Shown here: positions 22,296 to 33,324 of the stretch, one piece after another | Layout: the number at the start of each line of letters is the position of its first letter | How positions within the stretch are numbered: the first letter of the stretch is position 1 | Source: Planoprotostelium fungivorum | Lineage: Eukaryota > Evosea > Variosea > Cavosteliida > Cavosteliaceae | Assembly (NCBI GenBank): GCA_003024175.1 | Contig: MDYQ01000221.1 | Location: forward strand, 1-44,627 | Direction: 5' to 3' | DNA length: 44,627 bases | The notes under the pieces: generated by a model | What the model was told of the DNA's origin: nothing | The model's input: the letters and a program-made list of their open reading frames with translations, nothing else | The model's database searches: none | Program-made: the position numbers and the translations under genes

Positions 22296-24064
22296 ATGAT
22301 TATGCAACCACTGCCAGTCGATCTGTGGACTGAAGTCTTCTCTTTCTCGTCCACTTCCGATCTCTGTGTGCCTTGCTTCACTTCCAAGACTCTTCGAGAT
22401 GCTGCTCACAAGACAATCAACTCTCGCGATCCTAATCACCGTCACTGGTGGCGTCACAAGAAACAGCTGCCAATTCATAACAGAGAGGTGGTACGATGGT
22501 GGATGGCCAATGTCCGAGAGTCTGTGTGGGAAGAAGCACGTGACGCTGCGCAGCGAGATGATGTGGACGTACTCGACCTCCTTGGCTGGGACGATACTCA
22601 GTTGTCACCTCGCCACCGAAACCTTTGTCGACCCGGGTGGAGGCGAGAGAGCATATTGCTGGAGGCCCTGGTGAAAGGAAGCAAACGAACGATCAACGCA
22701 TATCACCAGAGTGGAGACATATCAGGAGTCCCTGCAGTTGAGTGTCTTTCAAAGATGAACCTTTGGCCTAGACTCGGGGAGGAAGGAAACTTGAAGATGA
22801 TCCAGTGGCTCTATAACCAGCAAAGTATAGGGGGTCTTCCCTCTGTCACGTGGCCAAATCGCATCTTGGGGGGCTCTTATCTCTGCCTCAGGCCTGCCGC
22901 TAAAGCAGGACACAAACATGTCATCAGTTGGTTCAAGGAAAGAGGCGACATAGACGAACACACCTCTCTCGACATGTGAGTTTGTGAGAGACACATGACA
23001 GTGACAACAGAAGGTACAAGGGGGCGGCAGAAGGAGGTCGCTTGGACATACTGACATGGCTGGTGAGTTCACTTCATGATGAGAAATCTGACGCTGAGGC
23101 AGGAAGATAACGGGTTCTATCTTGATGATGACTTGGATTCTGGTGCCGCATTGGCAGATTTCGCACAATCATTAGCAGTGTTTGAATGGGCGGTGAAGGT
23201 GAGTGGAGAGGATGCTGAATCCAAACGATAAATCGACGTCTCGACAGCGCAGCCTTCCAGGAGAATCTGGTGTATCTGTTTACGAAGAAGCTGTAAGCGC
23301 TGGCTGCACTGAGGTGAGGAGAGGAGGAGATGACGACATAACGAGTGGTCAAGGTGATGAGGTACTGCGTAGAGAACCAATTCGACCTTCCCATATTTGG
23401 TTCAGTGATGGGGTTTCCTGTGCATGACGAAAACTGTGAGGTGAGAATGGATCCGAGGTTCATTCGTCCATCGCTGATGCGGCGTACAGGCCATACAGTT
23501 GGCTGTCAATCACGGTTACATCACGAACGAAACCGATCTCACATTCGAGTCAACCGATGAACAGTTTGAGCTGATCCGCTGGATGCACGAGAGAGATGTC
23601 CTCCATCCTGAGTTGTCAGTGTACAACGTTCAACATTCACTGATGAAGGACAGTTATATCGCAGCCGTACTGAATGACAACCTCGACATTCTACAATGGG
23701 CAGCAGAGAAGGGTTATCTCACCGATACGAATATCTACCAAAATGGATCGCCTGAAACCATCGAATGGCTGATGAGGAGTGAGAGATGCATAATCACAAT
23801 CACGTGGTAATATTCAATCAGCGTTCGGCATTGATGTATCGTTCTCTTGCCTCGAACGGTTGGAGGAGGTTGATGCTTCAACCGAAATATGATCAACAAC
23901 GTGTTGTTGCTGAATATGTGACGAAGTGGAACACAGAGCCGATGGAATGGATGCTGCAGAGAAAGTGGAACAAGAGCCAAGATGAGGTACAGAGGTGGTT
24001 TCAGAGAGAGGACATCACAACAGAGTGGCTGATGCATCTGTGGGAGCACGGAACAGAGATGTGA
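22296..24064 (+). CDS. F-box protein with ankyrin-like repeats, copy A (possibly frame-disrupted near the 3' end)
   Basis: The N-terminus MIMQPLPVDLWTEVFSF followed by a Cys-rich SDLCVPCFTSKTLRDAAH helix is F-box-like, the element that docks substrate receptors to SKP1-cullin ubiquitin ligases. After it come about ten degenerate repeats of the type NLKMIQWLYNQQ, AAKAGHKHVISWFKERG, GAAEGGRLDILTWL, FELIRWMHERDVL and LDILQWAAEKGYLTD. These resemble the ankyrin/F-box proteins abundant in giant viruses and amoebae. Exon 1 is 22296 to about 22975; further exons are joined by introns of 35-50 nt. The C-terminus (EWMLQRKWNKSQDEVQRWFQ) matches copy B almost exactly, but between 23770 and 23930 the phase shifts relative to B, so the last part may be out of frame. 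The substrate is unknown. Confidence 0.65.
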
Positions 24065-24065
24065 A

Positions 24066-24328
24066 GAGATGAAGGGACGAGATATTCTGTCACACGAATC
24101 TGTTGTCATAGTATAGTTCCTTACCACGGTCAGTGTGGAGAAGTGCAGATGAAATCTCGTGTTTCGGCTCCTACTTCGGTCTGTGCTCCATAGAGATATT
24201 CCAAGGCCATCTACAATGAGTCACCTTGAATACGACCAGAGCGGTGTATTGAAGTCCAGAAGACATTTGCTTACGAAAATGAGTTTTGAATGAGCAGTCT
24301 TGACGTACGGGGTGTACCAAAGGTTTAT
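24066..24328. other. Convergent 3' intergenic region, nothing recognised
   Basis: This separates the 3' ends of F-box copy A (+) and the ceramidase (-). A 72-residue minus-strand frame is present but has no supporting feature. Confidence 0.4.
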
Positions 24329-25467
24329 TCACAACCTCTTCTGTCCCTTGTTCTGATATACGATCGGTCTGGGGATGAAGAGAGTCCAAGAGAATCGATA
24401 CGTCTCCTTCTCATCTCTCAAGAGTAGAGACAGCATCTGAGTCGCAGCTGCCATGTAAACTGTACCGATGCCAGTTCCAATGTGCCACCACCCGTGGAGC
24501 TGTAATAAGAAGCCCAATCTCCCTGCCGTCCATTCACCAAGATGAACGAGTGAAATGAATCTTCTTACCCATATCTCTTCTGGCCTTCCTCAGTTCTAAG
24601 CAGAAGACGTTGTCAACGTTCCACAAGATGAATGCGGTGAGGAACATGACGGCACCGATGATCTGCAGTTTCCTCATCTCGGCAAAGGTTCTCCTCTTCT
24701 GTACGTCCGTGATATCTCCTTCGGTGGAGAGGTGAGGTTGGATGAACTTGTGGTAGTATCTGCGATGGAGGATGATCGTGCGGACTACGGAAGACAGGAC
24801 CATCGCAGCGTAAGCGACCTACGAAGGGTTCAGTATGGATGATATCTCTCCCTCACTTGATGGAAGATGGCAATGTTAATCTGGATGTAGACGATGCTGA
24901 TGACGGAAGTGAGGAGGATGAGAGGTACGGCGACGAAGAGAGCGTTTCTCTTCTGTTCCTCTCTCGAAGCACTCTTTGGAGTCAGTTCGATGTTGAGGAA
25001 GAGAAAACTGGCCGCAGTCTGGAGAGATAGTGAGCAGTGATAAGAGAGAAGACAATCACAATCAACATCGGAATCTCATCTCCCAAGACCTGCCACTCCC
25101 AACGAAGAGTCATGTGGACTGTAGACGATCAATCGAAGAATGACCGGCAACACTCACAGAACCATGATCCTGTTGCAACGATGCATCCCGAAATCCACAA
25201 GAAGAGATACCGGGTGTCGTATTTGTACCTGTTGGAATTCAGTTCGATCGAAGTGTGCTAGACTCACTTGTAAACATCATAGATATAGATAGCTGCAGTG
25301 ACAGCCCAGAGATTAGTCAGAGTGTTTACAAATTCGGCGATATAGGGTGTAACGACATAGTCTTCTTCGCACCAGTTCAATGTAGCTGTCGCATTCCACA
25401 CGCCCGTTGGATGATCTTCAAAGTACTTCATTGGTGATTTGTGCAGCCGTTGTATACCTTTGGCCAC
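24329..25467 (-). CDS. ACER: Alkaline ceramidase
   Basis: Integral-membrane hydrolase that cleaves ceramide to sphingosine and fatty acid in ER/Golgi membranes. Exons read from ATG at 25467: GVWNATATLNWCEEDYVVTPYIAEFVNTLTNLW gives the WCE-N-Y / IAEF-x-NT family start. Next comes GSWFFHMTLRWEWQ with the catalytic Ser and zinc-binding His, then LGDEIPM with the metal-binding Asp. TAASFLFLNIEL and several membrane helices follow, then FILWNVDNVFC, and finally LHGWWHIGTG, giving the last two zinc-ligand histidines. Introns are 38-55 nt. All residues of the known zinc site appear retained, so activity is expected. The phrasing is closest to the ACER3/YPC1 group. It lies between F-box copies A and C. 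Confidence 0.9.
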
Positions 25468-25539
25468 AGGTCGTCTCTACAACGGTCGAGGTGTCTGGTG
25501 AGGTGATCTCGGGATCTTTTCACAATTCACACGAGCAGC

Positions 25540-26975
25540 ATGGCTGTGCCCTCCAATGTATGGACAGACATCTTGAAGTATCTATCGACATCTTAGCTCT
25601 GTGCACCTTGCTTCACCTCTAAGAGCCTTCGTGATTCTGCCTGCCGTCTCATCGACTCTGAGCTCTCCTGGAGTAGTCACTGGTGGCGTCACTGCAAACA
25701 GCTACCAGTAGACAACAAAAGGGGTCGTTCGGTGGTGGCTGAGAGAGCTCAGACCACCCACAAGACTGGAAGTGGTAGAGGCGGTAAGAAGGGACAACGT
25801 GAAGGTGCTGGACGTTCTTGGCTGGGACGACACACCTTTCACCTCGTCATAGAGCCATCATCCGCGGCTATAATAGATTTCGATCCTCTTGGGACTGGAG
25901 GGACATCCTGCAAGCTGCGTTACCGAATGGGAGCAAGAAGACAATCAAAGTCTGTCACGAGAGAGGTCATCTCAACACTGAGGAATGCCCAATCAGAGAC
26001 ATGAACACATTCAACCATTTTTATCAGTCGCTCGGTGTGGGAGGAAACCTGAAAGTTATCCGATGGGCGCTGTTAGAGGTTACTGTTGAGGGACTACCCT
26101 CGGTACAATGGCTGCAGTATTGGTATGCTACGGAGGAATCAAGACGGCGGCAACGTCGGATGGAACTTCAGAGTGCCTTGCCAGTGAGACGACCATTGCC
26201 GCATAGTTGGACGTCTCTCGACGGGAGAACACTACAGATGCAAATCCAGAAGTATAGGAGTGCATCCGAGGAAGTAGTACGGAGGGACTATGAGTTTTGG
26301 GATCGTCAATGGATGTGTTACGCTGAACTGGGCTCTCACGGACACACACGTGATCGCCTGACTCAAACGGACGAACAAGCTAAATGACATCATTGTCTGC
26401 AGACACTACAACTGGCCCTTGATTACGGATCGATCACCAAATCCACTCGCATCTTCATCCATCCTCCCACCAGATCCTTGAGTATGATCCAGTGGCTGCA
26501 TGACAGGGGTCTGCTCAATGTAGAAATGTCAGTCTCCTATCGTCTTTCGCATCACTCATCGGCGTAGATTGAGCTACTACAGTGTGAGCGTATGCAACCA
26601 GTTTGACGTGTTGAAATGGGCATTGGACAATGGTTATCCATTGTCTATAGATGAAATAATCCTCTCTGGGGTATCAGAAGATATAATCGAATGGATCCTG
26701 GGTGAGAGAAAATGCTTGATATAGGAATGACACTTGTACAGAGAACAACCTGGCGCGTTCAACAGAAGAAAAGATCTATCACAGTCTGCTCGCTGAAAGA
26801 AAGATTGGACACATATCGGCTGTAGCGTGCTTACTGCAGAGAGAGTGGAAGAAGAGTGCAGAAGAAGTACAGAAGTGGTTTGACAGAGAGCCTGGAGACA
26901 TCGCAGTGACACGGCTGAAGGATCTCTGGAAGTGTGGACTAGAAGAGGAGAGCGTTACCACCATTACAATTCATA
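25540..26975 (+). pseudogene. F-box/ankyrin-like gene, copy C, broken
   Basis: The start (MAVPSNVWTDILKYLSTS) corresponds to the F-box of copies A and B, but the codon equivalent to Asp in SDLC is TAG. Beyond it, APCFTSKSLRDSACRLI and HWWRHCKQLP are recognisable. One frame change occurs before LRELRPPTRLEVVEAVRR and a single-base loss after VLGWDDTP. The frame then stays open for about 190 codons (25818-26387), with SWDWRDILQAALPNGSKKTIK matching the second block of copies A and B. Later pieces (TLQLALDYGSITKST, FDVLKWALDNGYPLS, EDIIEWIL, CLLQREWKKSAEEVQKWF) keep the repeat pattern. Divergence from A and B is considerable, so this is an older duplicate. A minor possibility is that short introns remove the stops. 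Confidence 0.65.
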
Positions 26976-27005
26976 CAATGGATGTGTGGCGATTTGGTGA
27001 AGCAC

Positions 27006-27064
27006 CTCCATTGATGACCTTGAATATTCACATCTCCATTGATGACCTTGAATATTCACATCTC
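27006..27064. repeat. 28-bp tandem duplication
   Basis: The unit ctccattgatgaccttgaat plus attcacat is repeated twice without mismatch directly downstream of copy C. Confidence 0.85.
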
Positions 27065-28306
27065 CCAGGATCAAGCTGGATCACCCCCCGTTTGGAGGCG
27101 AGTGTAGATCCTTCGTCATCTATTTCCCACTCTGGCACAGCTTCATTCCCAAACTATCTCAGCAGCCCCGCTACTTCCGTTCGTTCAGATTAAGCTAACA
27201 CCCTTTGTAAATCCAGTCCGTAACTTCAAATCGGCACGTCTGACCACTCGTTCTCACTTTGAGATATGAAGATAAATCGACACGATGATCTGCTAACTGT
27301 TCTATTCTTCCAATGTATGTTCGGGTGTGCATGATGCGTCTAGAACGATATTTTCATCTCCCTTGTATTTCACATATCGATGTGAAAGATGAAAGAATGT
27401 GATGAAGAAGAGGATCAGCAACCGGACACACTTGAGCGGGAGGAACGACGACGGGACTGGTGGTCAAGGTTTTTTGGATATATGATCGTGACCTCACCAA
27501 CCTATCACGAAGGTAATTTTGATCATTGGACCACCGAAGACATCATCCGATGATTCTCACAATGATTTTCATGTCACCGTCGATTGTGTGGGAGACTCTC
27601 ACCTCGTCTAGCGTCGATGAGCGATCGTGTTTACACTGACTGAGGGCTCTATCCATCCACTTGTTACATCGATGTAGAAGAACGAATCGAATGATGTGAC
27701 TAGGAGACTCCGTTGGACGGGTGATTCTCTCCAGCTGGACTTGTGAAGGTCAGATGCTGTACATCCAAGGAAGGACCTACCATACGAATGCAATGTGGAC
27801 CAAAGAGGTGTTTCTTGTCGTTCACGATGAAAGCGAGGCTCAAACGCATCTGACGATTGTATGACAATTCTCAGTCAGACATTCAATGGCTCTTTCACTC
27901 CTCGAGAATTTAACACGGTAAACCTTTCTGTCTCTCAGTGGTGTGAGTCACTCTTTCATGATTTCTCAGCTGAACATTTCATCAGACCACCGATGGAAGA
28001 TCCTAACGCTATCTGAACCTACCGTCTAAATGTATAGACATGCACATATCGGAAAGACAAGGAACACCACCCACACAATTCACAGGTGAAAGGAGACATC
28101 CCACCCAGGTTTGGACACATGAACCGAGATGCGACACCGTACAACGAGCAGACCCTCCTACGATGTGCGACGCAGCATGGTGCCGTGATCTTACCCAGCT
28201 CCCAGGTGAGGAACGCTCGTCCTAATAATTTTTCGGTCTAGGAAAGGTTAGGAACCAAGTCCCGCGGATAAAATCAAACACCAAGAAACATCACAACCGG
28301 AATCAC
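27065..28306. other. Decayed region with one partial oxygenase-like exon
   Basis: Apart from the partial copy described at 27391-27560, no gene could be assembled. A frame at about 28128-28203 (DATPYNEQTLLRCATQHGAV) ends at a GTGAGG donor and could be an upstream exon of the following gene, but this is unproven. Confidence 0.35.
27391..27560 (+). pseudogene. Partial duplicate of an oxygenase-like exon
   Basis: The segment encoding RFFGYMIVTSPTYHEG and the start of its downstream intron closely resemble the exon at 28951-29010 (FFGYLIVTLPTHHEG), including the flanking GGTAATTTTGA / GGTGATTTTGA. The upstream coding sequence differs and the downstream exons of the family are missing. It is therefore a fragmentary tandem duplicate. 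Confidence 0.5.
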
Positions 28307-29900
28307 ATGCAACAGAACCCAAAAGGTCCAAAGATCACAAGTGAGAATTCTTGTTCCCCTTCTGAAGCTAACGTTGTAATAGAAGAGACGTATCGTCAAG
28401 TCTTGAAGGAGGGCTTCAATCGTGCGCCGCCGAGTAAAGACAGCAGCGTCGCCATGCTGTTTGAGGAAGGCAACATGCTGCCAGGACTGGAAGTGAAAGA
28501 GTTTGGACTGATTGGCTTGCCCCTCCATCCCCTGTTAACGACCGCTCTCAAGAGCACTGCAACAAAAGTCAACGATCACGTTTACCAATGGAAAGCGGGT
28601 AGCGAGCGAAATGAGGTGAAATGCTGCTGAGATGATCACCTGATTCCAACAACAACAATCAGGTTTCTATACAGAATGAAGAGTGGATGAAATTGTTGAA
28701 ATCAAAATCGAAAGGGGTACGAATCAATATGTCGACCATCTCACAACCCATCTTCAATTATGCATCAATACCCGATGAAAGGACGTGATGCCGATGCAGA
28801 TCACGAAAGCTTTTGGGAGAGCTATGTTGAGAGAAGACGTGGAATTGACATTACACGGCTTGACTTTGGAAGAGGTATCAGAATCCGCACACACCTGGCC
28901 CAAAAATGTATGTTCGATGATGCTGAACGATGAGAGTTGAAGACTGAACAGGACTTGCATGATAAAGATTTCTTTGGATATTTAATCGTGACCTTGCCAA
29001 CCCATCACGAAGGTGATTTTGAGAATTGATCATATAGACGATGTCGTATGACATGATGTTTTCCTCACGTCAAACATCTCATCGCGTCTCGATCATCATC
29101 CGATCATCCCCGTACACATCCATCTCAACTTGACAGGTGGTGCCATAAAGATATCCACCAACCGAGAAGGGAGAACCTATAAGACCTCTCCACTCAGTCA
29201 TCATCGCTACCAGATCCTCTCCTTCTTTCGACAGTGCAAGTACACGTCCTCTCCCCTCACCACAGGACAGAGGATCCAACTTATCTTCAAGATATCTGCT
29301 CTAGGTAGGAACGTGTATCGAGTCGATCTCCTGATCTATGCGTAGAAGGTAAGAGCCCACCGGTGTTGTTCACTGGCAAGGAAGAATACGTGAGACGTAT
29401 GGTGAAAGCGATGAGAGTGTGGAAGAAAGATCCAGACAGAACGGAAGCCTTGTGCTATGCGTGCGACCGTTACCACACCGGGTCACAAGATCCAAAGGAA
29501 AGAACGAGAAGGAGAATCGCAGAGGTGTAGCATCGTCATCGATTCCGTGTGATGATGCGAAAAGATCTTGAGGGAGGAGTTAAGATTGGGATTTTATCAC
29601 GGCAGTGTGAGGTGAGGTTATCATCTGGTTCGTATCGAATCGTATCAGCCCTGAACCTGTGATCACATTCGATGGCTTGGGAAATGCTTGCTACCAAGTG
29701 AGACGTCGTCATTCATCGATCAATCGAGAAGATGACATGAATTGCAGATGAATGCTGGCTGAATAGAATGAATATGAAAACCTCGGCCATGGTATTTCTC
29801 GTTCACGATGATGTGGTGAGATCGTTCCGTTTGTCGACGTCATCTCAAATGCAGACGACAGGATCAGCTCTTGGTCCAGTTCGGAACTTCATCCGATTAC
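28307..29900 (+). CDS. 2OG-Fe(II) oxygenase-fold protein (prolyl-4-hydroxylase-like), probably catalytically inactive
   Basis: Exon 1 has MLPGLEVKEFGLIGLPLHPL, the entry segment of a fungal/amoebal family of 2OG-oxygenase-fold proteins. The spliced product continues with VSIQNEEWMKLLKSKSK, then DVELTLHGLTLEEVSESAHT, FFGYLIVTLPTHHEGGAIKI and CKYTSSPLTTGQRIQLIFKI, then ALCYACDRYHT. This order matches E-L-x-x-L-L-x-E ... H-x-D ... FGxLVVxLPxxHEGG ... EHEVxPVxxGYRVxLxYNL. In this copy the H-x-D aspartate position is Trp (HTW) and the distal histidine position is Tyr (KY). The iron site therefore looks lost. Introns are at about 28591-28661, 28911-28954, 29011-29137 and 29305-29345. The 3' end is uncertain: TAG at 29528 stops one frame, but a GTGTAG-type donor would let it continue to about 29900. 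Confidence 0.55.
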
Positions 29901-29957
29901 TTACAGTCTCTGATGTCACGCGTGAATCACACTATCAAGAAAGAAGGGAAGAATGAC

Positions 29958-31094
29958 ATGGGAATATTACAGAGCGTACCCAACGACATAGTGGAATACA
30001 TACTGAGTAGCTACACGTCGGCGAGAGACATGGTTCAGCTAGACCAAGTGTCCAGTGGCATGTCAGCCAGAGTCAATCACAGCGTGCGAACGATCATGAA
30101 CCGATTCGTACAGGTGAGAAACGCGGGTGGCTCTCTCATTCTTTTCATGATCATGTGCAGGAAGCCATTCGAATGGGGAGACACGATATCCTCACTGACT
30201 GGCGTGGACTCGTGAATCATCATGAACAGTTAAAAAAGGACACGCCGCACGAGGCGATCATCAGAATCATGCCCGATCTCGTCACAGCAGATAATTTTCT
30301 CATGACCGACCTCGTTACCCTTTCTACGGTGGAGTGATCATGATGCCAAAGATGATCACCCACCTTGAATCTCTCCTCACTGCATTCTTACTTTTGGAAG
30401 AGGATGATTGCCTTCAGATCGTCGGGCGGTTGATGGATCAAGTTCGTCGATCGTACGTGTCTCAAGGCATCAAATTGGATTCGAACACGGTAAAGTCTTC
30501 TACCATCGTCTCGCTCATTCGTATCAGCCTTACTGTGCATTCATCGATTCTTGGATCACAGCCGTTCTGAACGACAAGCTCTCTCAAGCTATTCCTCTCT
30601 TGAAGCATCTCTTCTTTGCAGAGAGGTACGCTGATATGGAGAGGATCGTGGAGGCCAATTATCTACATTTCGATAACTCGGTGGACCACTACCAAAAGAT
30701 GTCACCCCTGATGACATACATGCTCGATTTTCAGACAGGAGAAGAGAAGAGAGATCTGAATCGAATCAAGATCTTCGTGGACTTGGCCCGAGACCTGATG
30801 GACAGCATCGTAGAACTGATGAAGGTACCTAAACCGGTCCACGATTGGACGATGCCGGTTAGAGAAGCGCAGGCGAGGCACTGCACTCGCTGCATTGAAG
30901 TGGGGAGATTTCTGAGGCATCCGAATGAGAAAACTCTGGTGGTTCGTTACCCGAAACCGCAACGATTGCACGTGGTCCTTCACTTGGTAGTAGATCTGGG
31001 ATTGAGGGTGAATCGTAATCTCGTCGATGATGTGATGATGATGGAGACATCAGGTTGGCGTGTCCGAGGAGAGAGGAAAGACGACTCTGTATAA
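29958..31094 (+). CDS. F-box-like protein, copy D (divergent)
   Basis: The protein starts MGILQSVPNDIVEYILSSY and SARDMVQLDQVSSGMSARV, an F-box-like start distinct from copies A-C. Exon 2 follows an intron at 30118-30162 (EAIRMGRHDILTDWRGLVN). Later exons include DDCLQIVGRLMDQVRRSYVSQG and, after the intron at about 30490-30527, PYCAFIDSWITAVLNDKLSQ. The last long exon has a cysteine pair and histidines (QARHCTRCIEVGRFLRH) and runs to TAA at 31092. No ankyrin consensus is clear, but helical-repeat phrasing is similar to the other copies (ITAVLNDKLSQAIPLLKHLFF). A splice near 31050 could extend the product further. Probably a SCF-type adaptor, by analogy only. Confidence 0.55.
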
Positions 31095-31157
31095 GATCAT
31101 GAACGCACGGATAGAGGTGTGAAGACATGAGAAGCGAAGACTGAGTCGATCGAGTGG

Positions 31158-31406
31158 GTGGAGAAGAAGAGAAAAGCCAAGAAGATGTTCGCAGCGTTGA
31201 AAGCGATCACGAAATGTGAAACGAAGAATTTACCAGAAGAAGAGGAAGGAGAGGAAGAGGACCAAGAAGAGAAGGAAGGAGAGGAACAGGAAGGAGAGGA
31301 ACAGGAAGGAGAGGAAGAAGAGGAAGAGGAGAGGGAAGAGAAACCCAAGAAGAGGGCGATGAGGGGGAGAAAAGGACCAGCGAGAAAAAAACAAAGAAGA
31401 AAGTGA
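31158..31406 (+). CDS. Short Lys/Glu-rich ORF or last exon of copy D
   Basis: An 82-residue frame begins KKRKAKKMFAALKAITKCE, continues as a Glu-rich repeat (about 31250-31330) and ends with a basic cluster (KKRAMRGRKGPARKKQRRK). It resembles a nuclear disordered tail. The intron GTGTGAAG...CGAG (about 31113-31150) could join it to an upstream exon of copy D, but no frame could be connected cleanly. It may also be non-coding purine-rich DNA. Confidence 0.3.
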   Translation: MEKKRKAKKMFAALKAITKCETKNLPEEEEGEEEDQEEKEGEEQEGEEQEGEEEEEEEREEKPKKRAMRGRKGPARKKQRRK

Positions 31407-31564
31407 TAAGCACGGCGTGCTCTCTGTGGTGGACAAAGTAGAACTCTGTGGTGTAGAACTGTCTACAAAGGAAGATCCACCACAACTGAAACGAACGAGT
31501 CTTCACGCGTGATTCAACCACAGAAACATTACGGTTGACGACAAACGAAGGATTCATTGGTACT

Positions 31565-33111
31565 CTACAATTCATTCTTTCCCTCGATCGATTCAGGCTG
31601 TTGTCTCCTCAGTGATTTCGCGCCAAAACTGAGCTGCTCGTCTTTGGCATGGATATAGATCTGTTTCATATGTTTGAATCGTTGTAGATGATGGTACCTC
31701 CTTACCTCGTGGTGCGTGTATGGCTCGAGGGACACGACGAATTTACCCAATCTACTCTTCAGATATGCATCGACCCACCTCTGAACCGATCTAGCGTTCG
31801 TATTTGGGTACTTTTGCTTCGCCTGCTGAACCATCCAGGCAACAGAGTACCTGTCGTAAATGAGAAATTGTTGGTAGAGGACATAAGAGAAAGGAAGTAT
31901 GGAAGAGGGGAGAATACAAGATGACATGAATCTCACTCGTCACACTGGATCTTATCTACGTAAGGAAACTGTGCTGTTCCAGCGATCTCGATCTGTTCTC
32001 CCTCAACGCTCGTCTCTCTTTCTACACTCACGTCCATCTTTGCCCTGAGAATCTCTGCGAGGTCTTTGTCCGAGAGATATCTGAAGGGGAAGACGTTGAA
32101 GACTAACATCTCCATCTTGGTGTCCTCTGACCAAATGATCTTGCTCTCCGTTCTGACTATGTCCTGCAGCTCTTCTAAACTCTTGTTTGCTGTGAAACCT
32201 TCGATGGCGAAGTCTGAGACGTAGCCGAAGATGGCGTGACGCGTCGTGATCTGCGATGAGTCAGACAATCGTCTCTGCATCATCTCTCGTGTGATCTTTT
32301 CAATGGAGGTGATGGTGTCTCGTAAAGGATGAAAGAGATGGAGGTCACCAATTCCTTCTTCCACATGACTTCACCCTTCTCGTCCATGAAAGCGATGAGG
32401 GAGGTCAGAGTGGTCGCATGGACGTACTGCACATCATCGATGACGATGAGAGAGGTGGGACATTTTTTCAGCTGTTGGGCCACTTGATCGGCTAGCTCTT
32501 CTCCCAACTTGATCCTCTGCATCACAAATCAGCCGACGGAGACGTCTCATCACGATGAAATCACATTCTTCGAATCGTCCGAACGATAGTGGCTGCCTGA
32601 GATGATGAGAGTCGCTTGAGCTGGTTTCTTGAAGATGGACTTGGACAGTAACTGAATATCTATGTCAGGAGTTCCCAAGATGAATCGATTACACTGATGG
32701 TGAGAGACTTTCCCGTGCCAGTATCACCAGCGGCATGAAAAGCGACGGGCTTGGCTCGCTTTGGATCGATCATACGAATCATGGACACCAGTTCTTCTGC
32801 CACGTGATCTTGGCCGATAAGGCTCGCCCTGAGGTTAGCTTCTAGTTGTTTGTAGTCATCGTTTCGCCTTTTGCAGTCTATCAGGTAATCAATATACAAT
32901 CAAGTCACGAGCTCTTCTCACTGGAGAACCAACACTGTGGACTGTTCGGATGAGTTGGGTCACAACGTAGTTGAGATGGAATCAGATCAATTAGACCGGC
33001 GTGCGTCACACAGATGAACGTACAGAATAGACTGAGGATCGTGATGAATGTTGAAACCTTCGCGCTCATCTTGGAGTCTGATGTGATTGGTGATGTGGCG
33101 TTCTGGCTCAT
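31565..33111 (-). CDS. Torsin-like ER-lumenal AAA+ ATPase
   Basis: Exon 1 holds a signal peptide (TFITILSLFCTFICVTHAG) followed by a short Cys-containing segment. The intron after CWFS leads to YKQLEANLRASLIGQDHVAEE, the torsin/ClpB entry. Walker A is GDTGTGKS. SKSIFKKP, HYRSDD and the long helix LGEELADQVAQQLKKC follow in torsin order, then Walker B LIVIDDVQYV, then RHAIFGYVSD at the sensor strand. The small domain contains NVFPFRYLSDKDLAEIL, comparable to the torsin PFLPL segment. The last exon (YSVAWMVQQAKQKYPN to GKNEL) is a C-terminal extension. Torsins act in the ER and nuclear envelope with membrane cofactors. Walker B has Asp-Asp where Asp-Glu is usual. The start could be either of two methionines 14 residues apart. 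Confidence 0.75.
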
Positions 33112-33324
33112 GATTTATTTATATCTTTTATTTCTTTTTCCTCCCAGCAACGGCAAACCGAGGAGCCCCACATATCGTCAACTATCGTCTGTACTTCTAA
33201 TGACTCATTTTGGGCGACTTACTGCAAGTTGAGGTGCTTGAGCCGCTGGGCAACTGCCGGGCAACGTTCAGAATGGGTGGTCACCAGTGAATTTACGAGC
33301 CGCGCGTGTGACAGTCGTCGAGCA
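33112..33324. promoter_or_regulatory. Divergent intergenic region
   Basis: Between the torsin-like gene (-) and the next plus-strand reading frame. No core promoter motif is assigned. Confidence 0.3.

Noticed and set aside
25594-25596. TAG in F-box copy C as possible stop-codon reassignment
   Set aside because: Other genes in the window end at TAG, TAA and TGA, none has internal in-frame TAG, and copy C has additional frameshifts.
31097-31575. Minus-strand Leu/Ser/Phe-rich ORFs that look like membrane proteins
   Set aside because: They are the complement of a GAGGAAGAA-type purine tract and have no other support.
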